Shown one piece after another: positions 17,999 through 25,824 of a DNA stretch of 64,000 nt (position 1 is the stretch's first letter; every line of letters begins with the position of its first letter). This DNA comes from Bradyrhizobiaceae bacterium (GTDB lineage: Bacteria; Pseudomonadota; Alphaproteobacteria; Rhizobiales; Xanthobacteraceae), in NCBI GenBank assembly GCA_003963145.1, contig RXJJ01000001.1, positions 53,923 to 117,922 of the forward strand, in the 5' to 3' direction. The notes beneath the pieces were generated by a model, which worked only from the letters and a program-made list of their open reading frames with translations, was not told the origin of the DNA and did not search any database. A program made the position numbers and the translations under genes.

Positions 17999-18012
17999 AA
18001 TCATATATGATT
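17999..18012. promoter_or_regulatory. Operator-like palindrome upstream of livK
   Basis: AATCATATATGATT is a perfect 14-bp palindrome. Its core TCATATATGA recurs in front of the divergent regulator gene, supporting a shared dimeric regulator site, most likely for the adjacent GntR/FCD protein. Confidence 0.65.
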
Positions 18013-18197
18013 GTGAATCAGTGACTCAGGGCAGAAAATCTGGAGCCGCAAAGCTCCCGCGCCCTTGAATTGACCAATCACGCGCGAATAATAGGCATTT
18101 TCATGCTTCCCGAACAATGGCAGAATATGGCAAGTTTCGAAAGAGGACGCATTAAACGTCCCAGAGAGAACGCGTCCGCAGCAAGAAAATGCCAATT

Positions 18198-18207
18198 TCA
18201 TATATGA
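18198..18207. promoter_or_regulatory. Second copy of the TCATATATGA operator, before the GntR/FCD gene
   Basis: The same 10-bp palindrome as at 18001-18010, 6 bp upstream of the regulator ATG at 18214. A protein bound here would block translation initiation or transcription of the regulator, suggesting autoregulation. Confidence 0.65.
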
Positions 18208-18213
18208 TTTGCC

Positions 18214-18918
18214 ATGATCCTTTTATCGCTCGTTACAGCGCTGCGCGATAACCGTCCCTCCAGTCCGGAGGTGATCGCCGATGTTCTGCGTTCGTTGATA
18301 CTGCGCGGCCACTTCACGGGCGGCGAACCCTTGCGCCAGGACACCATCGCGAAGTGGTTCGGCGTAAGTCACATTCCCGTCCGCGAAGCCTTGCGGCAAT
18401 TGACCGCAGAAGGCCTTGTCGAGCTTCGAGACAAGCGCGGAGCGATGGTTGCGATCCTCAAGCCCGATGAGGCCGAGGAGATTCTGGAAGTCAGATGCGT
18501 CCTCGAAGCGAAGGCTGCCAGCCTGGCAATGCCGCGCTGGACGGATGCAACCTTCGAGGCTCTGGAAGAAAATCTTGCGGAAGCGGAAAGCTGCACATCC
18601 ATCGACCGCTGGAACGATCTGAACAGAAGCTTTCACGGTGGTCTCTATCAGCCCTGCGCACGACCGCGGTTGCTGGCGCTGATCGGAAATTTGAATATCC
18701 ACGTCGAGCGCTATATCCGGCTGCTGGTCAGCCAGTCCGACTATCGTCTTCAGGCACAACGCGAACACCGCGCCATTCTCGCCAGCGCCCGCGTGAAAAA
18801 CGTGGCGGCGCTGACGGCGCTTATCGAACATCACGCCATGGAAACCGCCGTTCAGCTCCGGCGTTTTCTGTCATCGCATATGGAACAGCCGCCACGGCGC
18901 TCCAGGCAAAAACCATAG
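18214..18918 (+). CDS. GntR-family regulator with FCD (FadR C-terminal-like) domain
   Basis: The product has 234 residues. Residues about 10-75 form the GntR winged helix (FGVSHIPVREALRQLTAEGLVELRDKRG), and residues about 85-220 form an all-helical FCD domain with ligand/metal-type Asp and His positions (EVRCVLEAKAA, DLNRSFHGGLY, EHHAMETA). It is divergent from the liv-bisC operon over 277 bp with two copies of TCATATATGA and most likely represses it until the imported substrate or a product binds. Confidence 0.9.
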   Translation: MILLSLVTALRDNRPSSPEVIADVLRSLILRGHFTGGEPLRQDTIAKWFGVSHIPVREALRQLTAEGLVELRDKRGAMVAILKPDEAEEILEVRCVLEAKAASLAMPRWTDATFEALEENLAEAESCTSIDRWNDLNRSFHGGLYQPCARPRLLALIGNLNIHVERYIRLLVSQSDYRLQAQREHRAILASARVKNVAALTALIEHHAMETAVQLRRFLSSHMEQPPRRSRQKP

Positions 18919-18931
18919 CAAGACTGCATAA

Positions 18932-20446
18932 TTATCCCGCGCCGGTCAGCGTTCCTGTCAGCCGGCCGTGGAAATTCTGACTTCTATTGTCGAAACCAGT
19001 GAATTCGATGGCGCGCCCATACGCCTTATATTTTGTTTCTATCGAGTCCAGCGTGGCCACGCTCGATGCATCCCATATCTGCGAATGTGTAAAATCGACC
19101 GTCACGAACGAAGGATCTGTCGCATAAGAAAACTGCTCAGCGAGATCGTTGCTGCTGCCGAAAAACAGCGGCCCGCGCACCTCATACCTGACCGACGCAC
19201 CATCTGGCGCCGGCTTCCTGTCGACAGTGATGACATGGGCCACCCGGCGGGTGAAAAGCACCATCGCCAGTAGAACACCGCCAGCTACCCCAATCGCCAA
19301 ATTGCCGGTTGCGACTGTTGCAGCAGTCGTCGAGAACAAGACCAGATTTTCGGAAACCGGCATCCGCCGCAGGGTTGATGGAGCGACGCTATGCCAGCTA
19401 AAGGTCCTGATTGCCACGATCATCATGATGGCGGCAAGCGCGACCATTGGAATTTGCGTCATCACTTCGCTTAGCCCGGTGACGAGCAGCAGCAAGGCCA
19501 GCGCTGCGGCAGCGGTGGAAATACGGGTTCTGCCGTCGGCGATCTTAACATTGACGATTGTCTGGCCGATCATCGCGCAGCCGGCGATTCCTCCCAGAAA
19601 CGACGCGACAATATTTGCAATCCCGAGCGCCCAGGCCTCCTGCCCCTTATGCGATTTAGTGTCGGTCAATTCGTCGACCAGCTTCGCGGTCAGAAGAGTT
19701 TCCAGAAGTCCGACGAATGCAACACTGAGCGCAGTCGGCCAGACAATCGAAAGCGTCTCGAAACTCAAAGGCACATCGAGCCGCGTGATGCGGAAAAATC
19801 CGGCATGAAATGAGCCGTCGCCCCCGACACTTGGAACGTGAAGATGCCCCGTGACGGCAATCACGGTCACGACACATATCGCGATGAGAGGAGCCGGAAT
19901 AACTTCCGTAAATCGCGGCGCAAGCAGAACAATCGCAACCGTACCCATGAAGAGAGGATACACCGCCAGCGGCACATTGATGAGATGAGGGATTTGAGCG
20001 AAGAAAATCAGAATGCCGAGGGAATTCACAAATCCGATCATCACCGATCTCGGAACGAACCGCATGAGGCGGGCAAAGCCCAGCAGTCCCAGCGCGATCT
20101 GGATCAGCCCGGCCAAGATAACGGCCGGCAGGATGTAACCGACGCCGTGAACTTTCACCATTGGACCGATAACCAGCGCAACTGATCCCGCGGCGGCGGT
20201 GACCATTCCCGGCCTGCCGCCGATGGCCGACATCACCAGTCCAAGCGTGATGGACGCGACAAGCGCGACTTTTGGATCGACACCCGAGATGAAGGAAAAC
20301 GAGATGACTTCCGGTATGAGCGCGAGCGCCGTCACCGTCCCGGCCAGAATTTCACGGATCAGAATGGCAGGGGACCGTACGGCTTCGAGAACGCCGGACG
20401 GATAGACTTTCCTTCCCCTCGCAGCACTGGCGTTCTGATCGCTCAT
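18932..20446 (-). CDS. SulP-family anion transporter with STAS domain
   Basis: The 504-residue protein has an N-terminal block of 10-12 hydrophobic helices with SulP features (LIPEVISFSFISGVDPKVALVAS, NIVASFLGGIAGCAMIGQT) and a C-terminal STAS domain from about residue 410 (VRYEVRGPLFFGSSNDL, then DASSVATLDSIE). SulP proteins carry sulfate, bicarbonate or related anions. It lies 24 bp downstream of an arylsulfatase, so handling of the released sulfate is a reasonable inference. Its 3' end faces the GntR/FCD gene with a 13-bp gap. Confidence 0.88.
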   Translation of the reverse strand: MSDQNASAARGRKVYPSGVLEAVRSPAILIREILAGTVTALALIPEVISFSFISGVDPKVALVASITLGLVMSAIGGRPGMVTAAAGSVALVIGPMVKVHGVGYILPAVILAGLIQIALGLLGFARLMRFVPRSVMIGFVNSLGILIFFAQIPHLINVPLAVYPLFMGTVAIVLLAPRFTEVIPAPLIAICVVTVIAVTGHLHVPSVGGDGSFHAGFFRITRLDVPLSFETLSIVWPTALSVAFVGLLETLLTAKLVDELTDTKSHKGQEAWALGIANIVASFLGGIAGCAMIGQTIVNVKIADGRTRISTAAAALALLLLVTGLSEVMTQIPMVALAAIMMIVAIRTFSWHSVAPSTLRRMPVSENLVLFSTTAATVATGNLAIGVAGGVLLAMVLFTRRVAHVITVDRKPAPDGASVRYEVRGPLFFGSSNDLAEQFSYATDPSFVTVDFTHSQIWDASSVATLDSIETKYKAYGRAIEFTGFDNRSQNFHGRLTGTLTGAG

Positions 20447-20470
20447 CTCACTCTCGGCCGGTGCGTGACT

Positions 20471-21835
20471 TCACGTGCTCGGCGGCACATACGGATCGGC
20501 CGCGCCTTCCGGCACGGGAGGATATTTCTTGAGGCTGTCGAAAAACTCACGAATGGCCTTCAGACAACCATCCATGGCCCATGTGTTCCGCAGCGTCTCT
20601 TCGGGATATTGCTCTTTGGGATCCGTCGTCAGGTTGTAGAGCTTGGGCAAGGTCAGCTTCACCGGTGTGCTGAACCAGTCATGCGTGTTATCGTAGAACG
20701 CCAGCTTCCAGTTTTTCCATTTCACCGCTTCCAGACGATCGGCGACGAACGCCAGCACCGAAACGCGATTTGACTTTTCGACCTTGCCAAAAAAGAAATC
20801 CGACTGATCGACACCGTCAATCGCCCTGTCGGTGGGAATGGGAACGCCGGCGATGGCTGCAAACGTCGTAAACGTATCCATCTGATGAACGATTTCATTG
20901 CTGACTCGTCCCGCAGGAATCTTGCCGGGCCAGCGAATGATGAACGGCACCCGAAGCGATCCTTCCATGTGCGTAAAATAATATCCAGCCCATGGGCCGG
21001 ACGAGCCCTGCCACGGCCATGTCGGATCCGGACCGTTGTCACTTGTAAAGACAACGATGGTGTTATCCGCAATACCCAGTTCATCGATGGCATCGAGAAT
21101 CTGACCCAACCGATGATCCGTCTCGACAACGGAATCGGCAAAATCACCGGCTTTCGTAATGCCCGCGAAATCCGGATGAGGAAGGGTCGGGAGATGTACC
21201 TGTGTCAAAGGGACATAGGCGTAGAAGGGCCGCTCGGCCTCCACGCTCTCTTTCATAAAGGCGATCGTGCGCCGCGTGATCTCGGCATCCAGCAATGGCC
21301 TTTGCTCCAGATCGTAAACGGCAACCTTTTTGCTCTTTTCGCCCTTTTTTCCTTCCATAATGTATTGCGGCGAAACTCCGGATTCCTCGAAACCGGGATT
21401 GCCGGGCCAAAACACTTCATCGGTGGTTCGGGGAATACCCCACCACTCGTCAAAGCCCTGATCGTTCGGCAATCGTCCATCGACACTTCCGAGATGCCAC
21501 TTGCCGTAGTGGGCCGTTTTGTAGCCGGCATCGGACAGCAAATTAGCCAGCGTGACCTCCCACTGGACCATGCCCTGAACGTTTGGATCGCCAACCGCCG
21601 GATTTCCGATCGGAACGGTGAGCGTACCTGATCGCATGGCATATCTTCCTGTCAGGATCGCGGAACGGCTCGGCGTGCATTGGGCCTCGACGTTGAAATT
21701 CGTGAGACGCAGTCCCTCTTCGGCCAGACGGTCGGCGCGCGGTGTCGGGGCGCCTCGTACCAGGCCGCCGCCGTAACAGCCCAACTCTCCGTAGCCGAGG
21801 TTATCCGTAAGGATGAAAACGATATTGGGCTTCAT
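20471..21835 (-). CDS. Arylsulfatase-type sulfatase, Cys-type formylglycine site
   Basis: The 454-residue alkaline-phosphatase-superfamily protein carries C53-T-P-S-R followed by SAILTGRYAMRSG, the site converted to formylglycine. Metal-site residues appear as LTDNLGYGELG (the usual second Asp is Asn12) and FTSDNGPD. No export signal is visible, so it should cleave sulfate esters in the cytoplasm after import. AGGAG precedes the ATG. It lies downstream of an ABC importer and upstream of a SulP transporter, a coherent sulfate-ester utilisation cluster. Maturation needs a formylglycine-generating enzyme or anSME elsewhere; none is in the window. Confidence 0.92.
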   Translation of the reverse strand: MKPNIVFILTDNLGYGELGCYGGGLVRGAPTPRADRLAEEGLRLTNFNVEAQCTPSRSAILTGRYAMRSGTLTVPIGNPAVGDPNVQGMVQWEVTLANLLSDAGYKTAHYGKWHLGSVDGRLPNDQGFDEWWGIPRTTDEVFWPGNPGFEESGVSPQYIMEGKKGEKSKKVAVYDLEQRPLLDAEITRRTIAFMKESVEAERPFYAYVPLTQVHLPTLPHPDFAGITKAGDFADSVVETDHRLGQILDAIDELGIADNTIVVFTSDNGPDPTWPWQGSSGPWAGYYFTHMEGSLRVPFIIRWPGKIPAGRVSNEIVHQMDTFTTFAAIAGVPIPTDRAIDGVDQSDFFFGKVEKSNRVSVLAFVADRLEAVKWKNWKLAFYDNTHDWFSTPVKLTLPKLYNLTTDPKEQYPEETLRNTWAMDGCLKAIREFFDSLKKYPPVPEGAADPYVPPST

Positions 21836-21890
21836 GGCCTCTCCTGCTGGCGCACTGAAATGGACGCTGAATTATTTTCCAAGCGGAGCC

Positions 21891-22094
21891 TCATTGCAGA
21901 AGTCCGATCGCGCAAAACAGGAGGATGCTCACCGATGTCAACGCATAGGAAAGGAGGTAACGTCTGCGGCGGCGATCCTCGCTGCTCACACCGTCGTTTG
22001 AAAGATTGCGCGCGGAAACCGAAGGCCACACCGCGACGACGGCAAAAAAGACCGACGCAAGCTTGAGCAACAGTGGAATGCTCACACTTTCCAT
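21891..22094 (-). CDS. Small two-helix membrane protein of unknown function
   Basis: The 67-residue product (MESVSIPLLLKLASVFFAVVAVWPSVSA start) has two hydrophobic segments, about residues 6-25 and 47-66, separated by a charged loop with five Arg in a row. Its ATG overlaps the stop of the upstream OB-fold gene (TGATG), supporting it as a real gene over the competing frames here. I do not recognise the family. Position between an importer operon and the sulfatase suggests a membrane accessory role. Confidence 0.6.
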   Translation of the reverse strand: MESVSIPLLLKLASVFFAVVAVWPSVSARNLSNDGVSSEDRRRRRYLLSYALTSVSILLFCAIGLLQ

Positions 22095-22477
22095 CAACAG
22101 CACCCGCCGCCACCGAGAACCTTGACCCGCTTTACCGATTTCGCGACCAGGGAGATTTCCTGTCCGACATGCCTGACAAAACCGGCAACCTCCACCTGAT
22201 CGCCTGTTTTAATCGGAGGAAGCGAATGCCCGTCGATCAACAAGGGACGCTGCGACACGTCCTGCAACATGAAGGTTTTTTCCGCTGCGTTAGACCCGAC
22301 GACGAGGCCGTAGAGTTCGATTTTCTGCCCTTTGAACTCCTCCGGCTGCGACACAATTTGCGCAATGATCGGGCGAAGCAAGTCCGTGTGCATATCGCCA
22401 GCCCGCGCGACAGTCATTTGAAGCAGCAGAAACGCTGTGATGACGAGGTAATGTCTATATTGCATGACGACGCTCAT
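22094..22477 (-). CDS. Small exported OB-fold-like protein with a Gly-rich Cys-Cys C-terminus
   Basis: The 127-residue product has a hydrophobic signal (HYLVITAFLLLQMTVARA) followed by a roughly 90-residue beta-rich domain. EEFKGQKIELYGLVVGS, MLQDVSQRPLLIDG and GDQVEVAGFVRHVGQEISLVAKSVKRV suggest a bacterial OB fold. The chain ends GGGGCC, an odd tail that could bind metal or form a disulfide. AAGGAGG lies 3 bp before the ATG at 22477 (an in-frame ATG at 22465 is also possible), and the gene overlaps the upstream ATPase by 23 bp. Function is unknown. Confidence 0.65.
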   Translation of the reverse strand: MSVVMQYRHYLVITAFLLLQMTVARAGDMHTDLLRPIIAQIVSQPEEFKGQKIELYGLVVGSNAAEKTFMLQDVSQRPLLIDGHSLPPIKTGDQVEVAGFVRHVGQEISLVAKSVKRVKVLGGGGCC

Positions 22478-23330
22478 ACGCCTCCTTGATGTCCGATACC
22501 TGGCCGCCGCTTTCGAAGTCGGATACCGCCTCCGTGTAGAGGAGATCGAGCGCCGCCTTCTTTATCCTCGTCGCCTCGTCGCCAAGCAGCATATCCATCT
22601 TGCGCGGTCGCGGCAGATCGACGGACATTTCGCAGGCGACACTCGTCGGAGAGCGTTTCAACACCACGAGACGGTCGGCTAGAAAGATCGCCTCATCGAT
22701 TTCCGAGGTGACGAAAATAGTTGTCGTTCTTGTCTTCTCGAACAGGCCGGCCAGATATTCCTGCATGAGCTGCCGTGTCATTGCGTCCAACCCGCGAAAA
22801 GGCTCGTCCATCAGGAGAACCAGCGGATCGTTAATCAGGGCGCGTGCGAGCTCGGCGCGCCGTTGCATCCCGCCCGACAGCTCACGTGGATATCTGTTCT
22901 TGAAGTCACCCAAGCCGACCTTATCGAGCAGACTGGAGGCTTCATCCCTAATTTCGGACAGCGATTTTCTTCGCTGTACCATCGGTCCATAGACCACGTT
23001 TTCCAGCGTCGTCATCCACGGAAACAAAGCTGTCTCCTGGAATACGAGAAGCCTGTCGGAACCGGGCCCCATGACCGGAACGCCGTCGAGTTCGATCGTT
23101 CCTGCACCAGGCGCCAAATAGCCTGCGGCAAGCTTCATCAGTGTCGTCTTTCCGCATCCAGACGGCCCGATCAAAACCGTAAACTCGCCGCGGCGAGCGA
23201 TGAAACTGCAATCATCGACAAGCCTCGTCGGCTCGCCGTCTCTTTCCAGCGCGGAAAAACACACGCGATCCAGCTTGAGCGAGCCCGAACCACTCAACCT
23301 CAAGGATATGGCGCCCATGTCTTCAGCCAT
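22455..23330 (-). CDS. NitT/TauT-type ABC transporter ATPase with altered H-loop
   Basis: The 291-residue product shows Walker A GPSGCGKTTL (residues about 55-64), signature LSGGMQ (151-156), Walker B VLLMDEP and D-loop GLDAMT. The switch (H-loop) His is replaced by Ser209 in FVTSEIDEA (codon at 22704-22706). Its operon partner at 24161 keeps the His. A heterodimer with one regular and one degenerate site is therefore likely, as in LivG/LivF. It follows its permease by 3 bp. Substrate is inferred from context to be a sulfate ester or sulfonate. Confidence 0.9.
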   Translation of the reverse strand: MAEDMGAISLRLSGSGSLKLDRVCFSALERDGEPTRLVDDCSFIARRGEFTVLIGPSGCGKTTLMKLAAGYLAPGAGTIELDGVPVMGPGSDRLLVFQETALFPWMTTLENVVYGPMVQRRKSLSEIRDEASSLLDKVGLGDFKNRYPRELSGGMQRRAELARALINDPLVLLMDEPFRGLDAMTRQLMQEYLAGLFEKTRTTTIFVTSEIDEAIFLADRLVVLKRSPTSVACEMSVDLPRPRKMDMLLGDEATRIKKAALDLLYTEAVSDFESGGQVSDIKEAYERRHAI

Positions 23331-23333
23331 GTC

Positions 23334-24164
23334 CTAGCGCTCCGAAATCCAGGGGGTCAGCCGCCTGCCGATCAGGCGAATGACCGAACTCGAGATGTAG
23401 CCCGCGATGCCAATGGAGATCATGCACACGATTACTTGCGCGGTGGCATTGATCTCAAAAGACTGCCAGAGGAGATATCCAAGCCCGGTGTCGCCGGAAA
23501 TCATCTCGGCAGCGACAACCATCTCCCAGCTGACCCCCATTCCGATAACCATGCCCGTGATGATCGACGGCAACGCCGCAGGAAGAATGATGTATCGAAG
23601 CAAATCTACCTTGCTCGATCCAAGCGAAAGAGCTGCCTGTTTGTAAGCTTGCGGAATGACCGACGCCCCGCCAATTGCGTTGATGAGCACGATCCAGAAA
23701 GCGCCGAGGAAAATGATAAAAATCATACTCATTTCGCGCGATGGCCAGAAAATAATGGAAATCGGTATCCAGGCCACCGGCGGTATCGGCCGCAGGATTT
23801 CAGTGATCGGGAAAATCGTATTGAAGCTGCTGCGGCTCAACCCCATCAGAATTCCCAATGGAATTCCGATCACCTGAGCAAGCAAGAATCCCGACGTGAT
23901 CCGGAAGAAACTCAGGTAGCACGCGGTCCAGAATTTCTTCGAAGACAACAAATCGATTGAAGCCGAAATAATTTCGGTCGGCGGACGAAGGTTGGAGAGC
24001 CGGGGAATTCCCAATTCGCGCGCGAACTGCCACAAAAACAGAAAGATCGCGACGGTGAGCGTGCCCACGATCAATTCGAGGTGGCGGTTCATGAACGGAA
24101 GCACGCGAGCTCCATGCCGTGGCGACTGCTCCACAACGCCTTCAGAAGTCTGGCTGATACTCAT
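23334..24164 (-). CDS. NitT/TauT-type ABC transporter permease (second copy)
   Basis: This 276-residue protein has six predicted helices and a BPD_transp_1 domain. The cytoplasmic EAA-type loop (YKQAALSLGSSKVDLLRYIILPAALPSIITGM) contacts an ATPase. It shares ATGA with the upstream ATPase and lies 3 bp before the H-loop-deficient ATPase. It is one of two permeases in a five-gene importer with a single binding protein. Confidence 0.9.
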   Translation of the reverse strand: MSISQTSEGVVEQSPRHGARVLPFMNRHLELIVGTLTVAIFLFLWQFARELGIPRLSNLRPPTEIISASIDLLSSKKFWTACYLSFFRITSGFLLAQVIGIPLGILMGLSRSSFNTIFPITEILRPIPPVAWIPISIIFWPSREMSMIFIIFLGAFWIVLINAIGGASVIPQAYKQAALSLGSSKVDLLRYIILPAALPSIITGMVIGMGVSWEMVVAAEMISGDTGLGYLLWQSFEINATAQVIVCMISIGIAGYISSSVIRLIGRRLTPWISER

Positions 24165-24982
24165 CGCGCCAGCTCCAGCTCGCCGAGCTTAAAGGCCTGC
24201 ACGGCCTCTTCGTGCAAGGCATCGTTCAGCGCCGCCTTGATTCGCAGAAACTCGGGCGAGGTGAGAACTTCGTGCGTTCGGGGCTTTGGGATGTCGACCT
24301 TGACCGACTGCTTGATACGGCCCGGACGCGAACTGAACACACACACCCGGTCCGCCAGGAAAATGGCCTCGTCGAGATCGTGGGTGATGAAGAACACGGT
24401 CTTCGGTAATTTGAAAAGCAGGTCGCTGAGATATTCCTGCATGACGCTCTTTGTCAGCGCGTCCATCGCCCTGAACGGCTCATCCAGCAGAAGGATCTTC
24501 GGATCGTTGAGCAGGGCTCTTACGATTTCGACACGGCGCTGCTGACCGCCCGAAAGCTCGTCGGGGTATTTGTTTTCAATCCCGCGAAGCCCTACCCGAT
24601 TCAAAAGGTCGATCGCCTGAGAACTTGCTTCCTTTACCGAGAGCTTTCCCTGCTGGACGGGTCCGCAGGTCACGTTCCAGAGAACGGTTCGCCACGGAAA
24701 CAGGGCGCCATTCTGAAATACGACGATCCTGCTTGCGTCCGCGCGCGCGCTCCAGTCCGCTCCGCCGATGACCTTGCCATCCAGGCTGATCGTACCGGAT
24801 GAAAGCGACTCAAAGCCGGCGATGGCGTTCAGCAGTGTGGTTTTCCCGCAGCCCGACGGCCCGACGATCGCGCAAAACTCATTCTGCCCGACGTCGAGAT
24901 CGACCCCGGATAAAGCCACGACGCTGCCGCGCTTGGAGCGATAGATTTTGTTGCCATCCCGGATTGAAAGACCGACGCTCAT
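24161..24982 (-). CDS. NitT/TauT-type ABC transporter ATPase
   Basis: The 273-residue product has Walker A GPSGCGKTTLL, signature LSGGQQ, Walker B ILLLDEP and H-loop His in FFITHDLDEA. It is coupled by 4-bp overlaps to permeases on both sides. It is the catalytically complete ATPase of this importer; relatives include SsuB, TauB and AtsC-type proteins for sulfonates and sulfate esters, and NrtD for nitrate. Confidence 0.92.
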   Translation of the reverse strand: MSVGLSIRDGNKIYRSKRGSVVALSGVDLDVGQNEFCAIVGPSGCGKTTLLNAIAGFESLSSGTISLDGKVIGGADWSARADASRIVVFQNGALFPWRTVLWNVTCGPVQQGKLSVKEASSQAIDLLNRVGLRGIENKYPDELSGGQQRRVEIVRALLNDPKILLLDEPFRAMDALTKSVMQEYLSDLLFKLPKTVFFITHDLDEAIFLADRVCVFSSRPGRIKQSVKVDIPKPRTHEVLTSPEFLRIKAALNDALHEEAVQAFKLGELELAR

Positions 24983-25809
24983 ACGTTCCTCATGCTGCTG
25001 TTACGCCAGCGCGTAAGGAATCGTCCCAGGGCACGAACGAGCGCGCTCGAGATGTATCCGCAAAGACCGAGCGTGGCCATCATCGCCACCATGGTCTCGA
25101 ATTGGACGGTGTAGTAGGACTCCCAGACCTTGTAGCCGAGACCATTCGCGCCGGCCACGATCTCCGATGCGACAAGGGAAAACCAGCACGCCGCGATTGC
25201 GATCTGCAGGCCGATGAAGATGTACGGCAAGGCTCCCGGCACGATGACGTGACGCAGGATGGCCCATTCGGAAAAGCCGAGCGATCGAGCCGCACGAAAA
25301 TAGACTTCGTCGATCGATTTCACACCGAGCAGCGTATTCAAGGTCGTTATGAAGAACGCCGCCAGGAAGGTAAGCGTCACAACGGCAAAATTCCGGGTTG
25401 GCGCCAGCAATACGACAACCGGAATCCATGCCAGCACCGGAATCGGGCGAGCAATCTCGAGAAGGGGAAAAATTGCGGCCCTGATCAGCCGGCTCCAGCC
25501 ACAGAGAATACCGACCGTTATTCCTATGAGAGAGGCAGCAACGAATGCGAACAGTACGCGTTCGGTGCTGGCGATCAGGTGGACATAATATTCGTGCGTA
25601 AAAATGGAGACGCCGTAGGTCGGGTTCGGGCTCAGCCATTCCCGAACGCTCGGCACGAGCTTCGGCAACTGCTTGAACCGCCAGAACCCGAACTTGTCGA
25701 CGAGAAGATACCAGAGCAGAAAAAAGCTCGCGATACCGACGACGCCTTGAACAAAGGCGACCCGTCGGGAACCTCCTGATACCGGAACGCTAACTGAGCT
25801 GGCAGCCAT
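24979..25809 (-). CDS. NitT/TauT-type ABC transporter permease (first copy)
   Basis: The 276-residue integral membrane protein has about six helices and the EAA-type loop YFRAARSLGFSEWAILRHVIVPGALPYIFIGL. The ATG at 25809 lies 15 bp after the binding-protein stop and the gene overlaps the next ATPase by 4 bp. It differs clearly from the second permease in sequence, so the channel is probably a heterodimer rather than the product of a recent duplication. Confidence 0.91.
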   Translation of the reverse strand: MAASSVSVPVSGGSRRVAFVQGVVGIASFFLLWYLLVDKFGFWRFKQLPKLVPSVREWLSPNPTYGVSIFTHEYYVHLIASTERVLFAFVAASLIGITVGILCGWSRLIRAAIFPLLEIARPIPVLAWIPVVVLLAPTRNFAVVTLTFLAAFFITTLNTLLGVKSIDEVYFRAARSLGFSEWAILRHVIVPGALPYIFIGLQIAIAACWFSLVASEIVAGANGLGYKVWESYYTVQFETMVAMMATLGLCGYISSALVRALGRFLTRWRNSSMRNV

Positions 25810-25824
25810 CGATACCCGCCTCCG

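Noticed and set aside
21471-21835. Asn12 in the sulfatase metal motif as evidence of inactivation
   Set aside because: Related sulfatases with TDNLGYGELG occur as a recognised variant, and the formylglycine motif and the other metal ligands are intact.
21832-22113. A 93-codon minus-strand frame overlapping the small membrane protein
   Set aside because: It is rich in Arg, Cys and Gln with no fold features. The competing 67-residue frame has two clean hydrophobic helices and a TGATG-coupled start.
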